Positions 58,063 to 64,000 of a stretch of DNA of 64,000 nt are shown here, one piece after another. Under the pieces are notes generated by a model, which did no database searches, was not told where the DNA came from, and saw only the letters and a program-made list of their open reading frames with translations. The translations under genes and the position numbers were made by a program. The DNA lies in contig NZ_QYUK01000011.1 in assembly GCF_003590945.1 (NCBI RefSeq), forward strand, positions 400,001 through 464,000, read 5' to 3'. Positions within the stretch are counted from its first letter, which is position 1; each line of letters starts with the position of its first letter. The DNA is from Oleomonas cavernae. Its GTDB lineage: Bacteria; Pseudomonadota; Alphaproteobacteria; Zavarziniales; Zavarziniaceae.

Positions 58063-58803
58063 ATGACCAAACGAGCCGCCCGCGCCAAGTCCCAGAACGA
58101 ACCCCATGAGAGCAAGGTACGTACCCTGTTTCAGGAAGTCGCCACCTGGGATCCAGCGGACGAGGATGATCGCGAGCAGCGTTACGTCCGCAAGGTGCGG
58201 CCGCAGAGTGACAATCAGCGTGCCTTGATCGAGGCGATCGGCGCCCACAACCTGACCTTGGCGCTGGGCCCGGCGGGCACCGGCAAGACCTATCTCGCCA
58301 TCGCCCAGGCGGTGGAAGCGCTCGAGCACGGCGCCGTGAACCGCATCGTGCTGTCGCGTCCCGCGGTGGAGGCGGGCGAAAGCCTGGGTTACCTGCCCGG
58401 TGACATGCACGAGAAGCTGGCGCCCTATCTCCAGCCGCTGTACGACGCCTTGAACGAACGCCTGGGCGCCAAGCGGCTGAAGGCCTATCTGGCCAACGGC
58501 TCGATCGAAATCGCGCCCGTCGCCTTCATGCGCGGCCGCACCCTGAACGGCGCCTTCGTCGTGATCGACGAGGCGCAAAACTGTACCTATGCCCAGATCA
58601 AGATGCTGCTCACCCGCCTGGGCTGGCACTCCACCATGGTGCTGACCGGCGACCCGGACCAGAGCGACCTGCTCGAAGGCCTGTCCGGCCTCTCCAACAT
58701 CGCCCAGCGCCTCGAAGCCGTGCCGGGCATCGCGGTGGTGCGCCTGAACGACCGTGACATCGTCCGTCACCCGCTGGTCGCCAGCATGCTGGGCGTGCTG
58801 TAA
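58063..58803 (+). CDS. PhoH-family ATPase/RNA-helicase-like protein
   Basis: This is a cytoplasmic P-loop ATPase, 246 residues. Seen: 'KVRPQSDNQRALIEAIGAHNLTLALGPAGTGKTYLAIAQAV' with Walker A GPAGTGKT, 'VLSRPAVEAGESLGYLPGD', Walker B 'FVVIDEAQNCTYAQIKMLLTRLG' and 'MVLTGDPDQSDL'. It is of the short form: no N-terminal KH-like domain and no ybeY or miaB nearby as in the PhoL/YbeZ setting. GAGGAGCG precedes the start. Cellular role of this form is poorly known. Confidence 0.92.
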   Translation: MTKRAARAKSQNEPHESKVRTLFQEVATWDPADEDDREQRYVRKVRPQSDNQRALIEAIGAHNLTLALGPAGTGKTYLAIAQAVEALEHGAVNRIVLSRPAVEAGESLGYLPGDMHEKLAPYLQPLYDALNERLGAKRLKAYLANGSIEIAPVAFMRGRTLNGAFVVIDEAQNCTYAQIKMLLTRLGWHSTMVLTGDPDQSDLLEGLSGLSNIAQRLEAVPGIAVVRLNDRDIVRHPLVASMLGVL

Positions 58804-58813
58804 TGCAATAGTT

Positions 58814-58944
58814 CCCTCTCCCCGCTTGCGGGGAGAGGGGTAGGGTGAGGGGTGTTGGGGCCGATCAAGGCATTGTCAGGTTTGAAATCGCCTGTCGACC
58901 CCTCACCCCGGCCCTCTCCCCGCAAGCGGGGCGAGGGAGTGAGG
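58814..58944. repeat. Paired inverted intergenic repeat element
   Basis: Two arms of about 40 bases (58814-58853 and 58898-58944) are inverted copies of each other; each also folds on itself (CCCTCTCCCCGC with GCGGGGAGAGGG; the second copy has one mismatch). The block between phoH and phnM genes, which converge, shares its CCCTCTCC and CCTCACCC blocks with 53669-53755. Confidence 0.8.
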
Positions 58945-58956
58945 CGTCCTGAACTA

Positions 58957-60120
58957 TCAGAATCCCGCGGCCAGTTGCCGGTCGGCCTGGAACACCGGGC
59001 GCCCGGCGACCAGGGTGGCGGCGACGCGGGGCAGGGCGGGTTGCTCGTCATCGACCAGCACGAAATCGGCCCGCGCGCCGGCGCGGATGCTGCCGCGATC
59101 GGTCATGCCGGCCGCGGCCGCGGGGTTGGCCGAGACCAGGTCCCAGGCCTTGGCGAACGGCAGCACGCCTTCCCGTGCCAGGCGGAAGGCGGCATGCAGC
59201 AGCGAGGGATAATAGTAATCCGAGGCCAGCACATCGCCGATCCCCCGGGCCAGCATGGTGCTGGCGCCGATCGCGTTCGTGTGGCTGCCGCCGCGCATGA
59301 CGTTGGGCGCCCCCAGCACGATGGGATCGCCCAGATCGCGCGCGGCCAGGGCGGCGGTTTCGGTCTTGGGGAACTCGCAGATGGTGCAGCCCAGGGCATG
59401 GAACTGGCGCCGCATCTCCGGGCTGTCGTCGTCGTGGCTGGCGCTTGCCACCCGGGCGGTGGCCGCGGCCTTGGCCAGGCGCGAGATCGTCGCCGGCACT
59501 TCGTCGCGCCGGGCCCACACGCGCGAGACCAGGGCGCGGAAATCGCCGACCGACAGGTGGGCCCGCTCGGCATATTTCTGCAGCTTGGTCGGCTGGTCGA
59601 TCAGGCGGTGGATATCGGGCGTGTGATCGTTGAAGGCCAGCAGGCGGATGCTGCCGTCGTCGAGCCAGCCGGCGACCTCGTCCACCGCGTCGAGATTGAA
59701 GGTTTCGTGACGCAAATGGACATGAGTGTCAGCAGCGAGGCGCCCGCGCTGGCTGGCAATCGCCTCCTTCAGGCGCCTGGTCATCAGGCCACCGCGCAGG
59801 CCCGGCTCCCAGGAATAGGTGATGGCATGGAAGGCGGTGGTGATGCCGTTGCCCACCATTTGCAGGTCGGTTTCCTGCAATGCCACGGCCAGCGATACCT
59901 CGACGCCGGGGCGCGGCATGATCTGGCGCTCGAAAGCGTCGCCGTGCAGGTCGATGATACCCGGCAGGACCAGCAGGCCGCGGGCGTCGATCACGTGGAA
60001 GGCGCTGAAACCGGTGGCGCGGGTGGGGCCGGCAATGCGCCCGCCTTCGATCGCGAGGGATCCCTCTTCGATCGTCCCGTCAGGCCACAGGATACGCCCC
60101 CCTCTGATCTCGACGCGCAT
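58957..60120 (-). CDS. phnM: Alpha-D-ribose 1-methylphosphonate 5-triphosphate diphosphatase PhnM
   Basis: This amidohydrolase-fold enzyme removes pyrophosphate in the C-P lyase pathway; cytoplasmic, 387 residues. Seen: 'GRILWPDGTIEEGSLAIEGGRI', 'VLPGIIDLHGDAFERQIMPRPGV' (metal ligands D.H), 'DTHVHLRHETFN', 'ASASHDDDSPEM', 'GAPNVMRGGSHT' and 'GSIRAGARADFVLVD'. It is the second gene of a leftward phnF-phnM pair, divergent from phnGHIJ. Confidence 0.95.
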   Translation of the reverse strand: MRVEIRGGRILWPDGTIEEGSLAIEGGRIAGPTRATGFSAFHVIDARGLLVLPGIIDLHGDAFERQIMPRPGVEVSLAVALQETDLQMVGNGITTAFHAITYSWEPGLRGGLMTRRLKEAIASQRGRLAADTHVHLRHETFNLDAVDEVAGWLDDGSIRLLAFNDHTPDIHRLIDQPTKLQKYAERAHLSVGDFRALVSRVWARRDEVPATISRLAKAAATARVASASHDDDSPEMRRQFHALGCTICEFPKTETAALAARDLGDPIVLGAPNVMRGGSHTNAIGASTMLARGIGDVLASDYYYPSLLHAAFRLAREGVLPFAKAWDLVSANPAAAAGMTDRGSIRAGARADFVLVDDEQPALPRVAATLVAGRPVFQADRQLAAGF

Positions 60121-60223
60121 CGGCGTGTCACTCCTTGAGCAATCTATCCGCCGAGCGTAACCCCGTTCGATTTCATGCCCATGACAAATGAGAGGGCTCT
60201 CGCCTTTGTCATCAAATGATCAC

Positions 60224-60237
60224 TCTAGTCGTCTAGA
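60224..60237 (-). promoter_or_regulatory. Candidate PhnF operator upstream of phnM
   Basis: On the minus strand it reads TCTAGACGACTAGA; 12 of 14 bases equal the site TATAGACGAATAGA found before phnG. It lies about 105 bases before the phnM start, inside the phnF-phnM gap, so phnM may have its own controlled promoter. Confidence 0.6.
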
Positions 60238-60282
60238 TGTTATGGACAACGCGGTCAACAAGGGAACGGGTCTGTGTACCGA

Positions 60283-61014
60283 TCAGTTTTCGACCACAAG
60301 CTGGATGCGCGCGGCGGCAAAGCGGGCGATGCCGAAGCCGATCGGCGTGCCGGCCGGGTCGACATCGATCGACTCGGTCACCAGCACCGGCTGGTTGCGC
60401 GGCTGCTGCAGCAGGCGGGCGTCGCCGGCATCGGGCATCTGGGCCATGATCCGTGTCACTTTTCTGAAATAATCGTCGATGCCGCGGCTGGCCAGCGCCT
60501 TGGTGATCGAGCCCAGGCGGCGATAGTCTTCGATGATCCCGTCGAAGCGGGCCTTGGGGAAATAATTGCTGCCCAGGCACAGGGGCCGGCCGTCGGCGTG
60601 GCTCAGGGTCTCGAGCTGGATCACCGGCCGGCCCGCCCGGATGTTCAGGCTGCGGGCGATGCGCACGGGGGCCGGCATTTCCGCCGCCCGCAGGAAGGTG
60701 GAGCCCGGGGTGCGGTCCAGCTTCCTCAAATTCTCGCTCATCCGCGTGCGCTGGCCCAGGGCGTAGTCGATGACATCCTCGGCCACGAAGGTGCCGCGGC
60801 CCTGTTCGACCCGCACGGCGCCGGCCTCGGCCAGGGCGGCGACGGCCCGGCGCAAGGTGTGGCGGTTGACGCGGAAACGGGCGGCCAGATCGGCCTCCGG
60901 CGGCAATTGCTCGCCCGGCTTGACCACGCCGCTGGTGATTTCGTCCTGCAGGGTCTGGGCGATCTGGGCCCAGATCGCCTGGCCCCGGGCCCGCGTCGAC
61001 TCCACCAATGTCAC
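60283..61014 (-). CDS. phnF: GntR-family (HutC/PhnF type) regulator of phosphonate genes
   Basis: The protein has 243 residues. Seen: N-terminal winged helix 'IWAQIAQTLQDEITSGVVKPGEQLPPEADLAARFRVNRHTLRRAVAAL' and 'RVEQGRGTFV', then a UTRA ligand domain ('GRPVIQLETLSHADGRPLCLGSNYFP', 'VTESIDVDPAGTPIGFGIARFAAARIQLVV'). Start is GTG 61014 with GGGGGA 7 bases upstream. Divergent from phnGHIJ and followed by phnM; in known cases PhnF represses phosphonate uptake or degradation genes. Confidence 0.93.
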   Translation of the reverse strand: MTLVESTRARGQAIWAQIAQTLQDEITSGVVKPGEQLPPEADLAARFRVNRHTLRRAVAALAEAGAVRVEQGRGTFVAEDVIDYALGQRTRMSENLRKLDRTPGSTFLRAAEMPAPVRIARSLNIRAGRPVIQLETLSHADGRPLCLGSNYFPKARFDGIIEDYRRLGSITKALASRGIDDYFRKVTRIMAQMPDAGDARLLQQPRNQPVLVTESIDVDPAGTPIGFGIARFAAARIQLVVEN

Positions 61015-61059
61015 GATTGATCCCCCTTGCCGTCCCAGGCCGTTGCAGGCACCCTACAG

Positions 61060-61081
61060 AGGTATAGACGAATAGACAAGA
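61060..61081 (+). promoter_or_regulatory. Candidate PhnF operator in the phnF-phnG divergent promoter
   Basis: AGGTATAGACGA at 61060-61071 matches 10 of 12 bases of TGGTATAGACCA, the operator I recall for mycobacterial PhnF; a second half ATAGAC follows 8 bases on. It lies 35-56 bases before phnG, suited to control both divergent transcripts. Confidence 0.65.
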
Positions 61082-61115
61082 TGCAGAATTGGTCCAGTCG
61101 TCAGGAAGAGCCGCG

Positions 61116-61577
61116 ATGAACAGCGTTTCCCACGATCCTGCCGGTACCCGCCGGCACTGGCTGGCGGTCCTGGCCCGGGCGCCGGTCGAGCGGCTGGCGG
61201 CGGCACTGGACGGCGAGGATGGGCTTCCCGCCTTCCGCACCGTGAAACCGGCGCAGACGGGCCTGGTGATGGTGCGGGGGAGGGCCGGCGGCACGGGCGA
61301 GCGCTTCAACCTGGGCGAAATGACGGTCAGCCGCTGTACCGTGGCCGATGCCGCGGGCCGCATCGGCGTGGGCTGGGTTGCCGGGCGCGACCGGCGCAAG
61401 GCCGAGCTGATCGCCCGCGCCGACGCGCTGCTGCAAGACCCGGTACGTTACCAGCGCCTGAAGACCACGTTGATCGAGCCGCTGGCGCTGGAGATCGCGG
61501 CGGCGAACGCTGCCCGCGCGGCCAAGGCGGCGGCGACCAAGGTCGACTTCTTCACCATGGTGCGCGGCGATGACTGA
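61116..61577 (+). CDS. phnG: C-P lyase subunit PhnG
   Basis: This is a core component of the PhnGHIJ carbon-phosphorus lyase complex; 153 residues. Seen: 'RRHWLAVLARAPVERLAAAL', 'LVMVRGRAGGTGERFNLGEMTVSRCTVA', 'GVGWVAGRDRRKAELIARADALLQD', all PhnG hallmarks. ATG 61116 follows AGGAAGAG. It overlaps phnH by 8 bases. Confidence 0.95.
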   Translation: MNSVSHDPAGTRRHWLAVLARAPVERLAAALDGEDGLPAFRTVKPAQTGLVMVRGRAGGTGERFNLGEMTVSRCTVADAAGRIGVGWVAGRDRRKAELIARADALLQDPVRYQRLKTTLIEPLALEIAAANAARAAKAAATKVDFFTMVRGDD

Positions 61578-62175
61578 GGTGGCGAGCGACCAACTCGCCG
61601 GCCTGCTGGCCGGCTTCACCGATCCCGTGGGGGCAGCGCAGGGCTGCTTCCGTGCCGTGCTGGATGCCATGAGCCGGCCGGGCCGGATCGTCGAGCTTGG
61701 CGTGCCGGCAACAGCCCCTGCCGGCCTGTCGCAGGCGGCGGCCAGCGTCATGGCCACGCTGGCGGATCTCGATACCGCGGTGTGGCTGGGGGCGGGGCTG
61801 GACGGCCAGGGCATTGCCGCCTTCGTCACCGGCCAATGCGACGCACCGCTGGCGGCGCGGCCCGCCGCGGCGGCGTTCGCCCTGGTGCAGGCCGCCGACC
61901 TGCTGCCGCTCGATCGTTTCGGAGCAGGTGACGAGGCCTATCCCGATCGTTCCACCACCGTGATCGTCGAGGGCGCGGCGCTGGGCGAGGGGCCGGCATT
62001 GACCCTGTCCGGGCCCGGCATCAAGGGCAGCCACGGCCTGGGCGTCGGCGGCCTGCCCGCCGGCTTCGTCGAGGCCTGGCGCCAGCAACGCGCGGCCTTT
62101 CCGCTGGGCGTCGATCTTGTCCTTTGCACCGGGGACCGGCTGGCGGCGCTGCCGCGGTCGGTCGACATTCGCTGA
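61570..62175 (+). CDS. phnH: C-P lyase subunit PhnH
   Basis: The protein has 201 residues and is part of the PhnGHIJ core. Seen: 'GFTDPVGAAQGCFRAVLDAMSRPGRIVEL', 'ATLADLDTAVWLG', 'GDEAYPDRSTTVIVEGAALG', 'LSGPGIKGSHGLGVGGLP' and 'PLGVDLVLCTGDRLAALPRS', all typical of PhnH. phnI follows after 13 bases with GGAGG before its start. Confidence 0.95.
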   Translation: MTEVASDQLAGLLAGFTDPVGAAQGCFRAVLDAMSRPGRIVELGVPATAPAGLSQAAASVMATLADLDTAVWLGAGLDGQGIAAFVTGQCDAPLAARPAAAAFALVQAADLLPLDRFGAGDEAYPDRSTTVIVEGAALGEGPALTLSGPGIKGSHGLGVGGLPAGFVEAWRQQRAAFPLGVDLVLCTGDRLAALPRSVDIR

Positions 62176-62188
62176 ACGGAGGCTTGCC

Positions 62189-63285
62189 ATGTATGTCGCG
62201 GTCAAGGGCGGCGAGGCGGCGATCGATGCCGCCCATGCCTGGCTGGGCGAGGAACGGCGCGGCGACCCGGCCGTGGCGGCGCTGAGCCCCGATCAGATCC
62301 GGGAACAATTGGGTCACGGCGTCGACCGGGTGATGGCGGAAGCCTCGCTCTACGATCCCGACCTGGCGGCCCTGGCCCTGAAACAGGCGCAGGGCGACGT
62401 GATCGAGGCGGTGTTCCTGCTGCGTGCCTATCGCACCACCCTGTCGCGCCTGGGCGCCAGCCTTCCCGTGGACACGGCGCAGATGCGCATCGACCGGCGC
62501 ATCTCGGCCACCTTCAAGGATCTGCCCGGCGGCCAGGTGCTGGGCCCCACCTATGATTACACCCACCGCCTGCTCGATTTTGTCCTGGCGGCGAACGGCG
62601 AGGTGCCGCCGGCCGTCCAGGCCGATAGCCCGCTCGACAGCGAGATGCCTCGCGTTCTCGACCTCCTGGCCGACGAGGGCCTGATGGAGCGGGAAGTCGC
62701 CCCTGACGACGAGAGCGGTCCGGTGCCTGACCTGACCCGAGAACCGCTGACTTTCCCTGCTGGCCGGCCCCTGCGGCTGCAATCGCTGGCGCGGGGCGAC
62801 GAGGGCTTCGTGCTCTCGCTGGGCTATTCCACCCAGCGCGGCTATGGCCGCAACCATCCCTTCGCCGGCGAGATCCGCCAGGGCTTCGTGGGCGTGGAGG
62901 TCGAAATTCCGGAACTGGGCTTTGCCGTCGATATCGGCGACATCCGCCTGACCGAATGCCAACTGGTCAACCAGTTCAAGGGCGACGCCACCCGCCCGGC
63001 CCAGTTCACCCGCGGCTATGGCCTGATCTTCGGCCGGGGCGAGCGCAAGGCCATGGCCATGGCGCTGGTCGACCGGGCGTTGCGGGCGCAGGAATTCGGC
63101 GAGGCCGTCCAGGGCCCGGCCCAGGACGAGGAATTCGTCCTGTCCCACGCCGACAATGTCGAGGCGTCGGGCTTCGTGCAGCACCTGAAGCTGCCGCACT
63201 ACGTCGATTTCCAGGCCGAGCTGCAACTGGTCCGCGCCCTGCGCCAGGCCCGTGTCGCCACCCCCTGCAGGAGGCGGCGGAATGA
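62189..63285 (+). CDS. phnI: C-P lyase subunit PhnI (one frameshift at the 3' end)
   Basis: With PhnG, PhnH and PhnL it attaches phosphonate to ATP ribose; about 365 residues after repair. Seen: 'MYVAVKGGEAAIDAAHAWL', 'REQLGHGVDRVMAEASLYDPDLAALALKQAQGD', 'FLLRAYRTTLSRLG', 'GQVLGPTYDYTHRLLDF', 'LSLGYSTQRGYGRNHPFAGEIRQG' and 'LPHYVDFQAELQLVRAL'. The frame breaks in C5 at 63261-63265; one C gives the ending 'ATPLQEAAE' and a stop that overlaps the phnJ start (ATGA). Unrepaired, the frame stays open to the window end. Confidence 0.94.
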
Positions 63286-64000
63286 CCGACGCGACCGGTT
63301 ACAACTTCGCCTATCTGGACGAACAGACCAAGCGCATGATCCGCCGGGCGATCCTGAAAGCGGTGGCGGTGCCCGGCTATCAGGTGCCCTTCGCCAGCCG
63401 GGAAATGCCGCTGCCCTATGGCTGGGGCACCGGCGGCATCCAGGTGACGGCCGCGATCCTGGGCGCCGACGACACGCTGAAGGTGATCGACCAGGGCGCC
63501 GACGACACCACCAACGCGGTCTCGATCCGCCGCTTCTTCGCCCGCACCGCCGGCGTCGCCACCACGACGAAGACGGCCGAGGCGAGCGTGATCCAGACCC
63601 GCCACCGCATTCCCGAGGTGCCCCTGGCCGAAGACCAGATCCTGGTCTACCAGGTGCCGATCCCCGAACCCCTGCGCTGGCTGGAGCCGCGCGAGGCCGA
63701 GACCCGCACCCTGCACGCCCTGGGCGACTACGGCGTGATGCAGGTGGAGCTGTACGAGGACATCGCCACCCACGGCAAGATCAAGCGCTCCTACGATTAC
63801 CCGGCCGAGGTCGCAGGCCGGTATCTCACCAGTCCCAGCCCGATCCCCAAGTTCGACAACCCGAAACTGGGCGATTGCCCGGCCCTGCAATTGTTCGGCG
63901 CCGGCCGGGAAAAGCGCATCTACGCGATCCCGCCCTATACCCCGGTACGCAGCCTGGATTTCGACGATCATCCGTTCTCCATCGATCATCCGGGCATGCC
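63282..64000 (+). CDS. phnJ: C-P lyase catalytic subunit PhnJ, N-terminal part (cut by window end)
   Basis: This radical-SAM enzyme breaks the carbon-phosphorus bond. 239 residues are visible. Seen: 'YNFAYLDEQTKRMIRRAILKAVAVPGYQVPFASREMPLPYGWGTGGIQ', 'VIDQGADDTTNAVSIRRFF', 'TRHRIPEVPLAEDQILVYQVPIPEPLR' and 'IPPYTPVRSLDFDDHPF'. The cysteine cluster that binds the iron-sulfur centre lies beyond the window. Expected next genes are phnK and phnL. Confidence 0.95.
   Translation, partial: MTDATGYNFAYLDEQTKRMIRRAILKAVAVPGYQVPFASREMPLPYGWGTGGIQVTAAILGADDTLKVIDQGADDTTNAVSIRRFFARTAGVATTTKTAEASVIQTRHRIPEVPLAEDQILVYQVPIPEPLRWLEPREAETRTLHALGDYGVMQVELYEDIATHGKIKRSYDYPAEVAGRYLTSPSPIPKFDNPKLGDCPALQLFGAGREKRIYAIPPYTPVRSLDFDDHPFSIDHPGM

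Overview
The window is a GC-rich (about two thirds G+C), gene-dense chromosomal segment of a Gram-negative alphaproteobacterium. The evidence is the continuous mraZ-to-ftsZ-lpxC division and cell-wall cluster, followed by bamD, recN and ligA, together with outer-membrane systems (two-partner secretion, autotransporter, porin, LpxC). I cannot fix the genus from sequence alone; a Rhodospirillales-like lineage is a guess. No rRNA, tRNA or CRISPR array was found.

Layout. (1) Bases 1-20423: an accessory envelope locus. It holds the C-terminal 3,000-odd residues of a giant filamentous-haemagglutinin-type exoprotein (TpsA), an AraC-type regulator and, divergent, a PstS/DING-like phosphate-binding protein. 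Then, as one rightward operon, come the TpsB transporter, an ExbB-type proton channel fused to a DUF2341/lectin-like periplasmic region, ExbD, TonB, a porin, a coiled-coil periplasmic protein and a parvulin-type prolyl isomerase. My reading is that these form one machine: an adhesin, its outer-membrane pore, a dedicated energy transducer and periplasmic helpers. (2) 20466-22633: an alpha/beta hydrolase and an old-yellow-enzyme oxidoreductase. (3) 22807-41901: the dcw cluster mraZ-rsmH-ftsL-ftsI-murE-murF-mraY-murD-ftsW-murG-murC-murB-ddl-ftsQ-ftsA-ftsZ, mostly with 4-base stop/start overlaps, preceded by a five-copy MraZ operator and closed by a strong terminator. (4) 41948-49772: lpxC, an SGNH-esterase autotransporter, bamD, recN, ligA. 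(5) 49782-58803: mixed genes (MarR regulator, an unrecognised helical-repeat/glycosyltransferase-like protein, acyl-CoA dehydrogenase, monothiol glutaredoxin, DinB-like protein, penicillin acylase, PhoH). (6) 58957-64000: a phosphonate C-P lyase locus with phnF-phnM leftward and phnGHIJ rightward, the window ending inside phnJ. Near-identical sequence motifs lie upstream of both arms and fit a PhnF operator.

Data quality. Fourteen one-base frameshifts interrupt otherwise intact genes, including essential ftsA and ftsQ. Every one is repaired by adding a single base, and most sit in runs of G or C. This points to homopolymer undercounting in the sequence rather than to real gene decay, so the affected genes are annotated at full length with the break point given.
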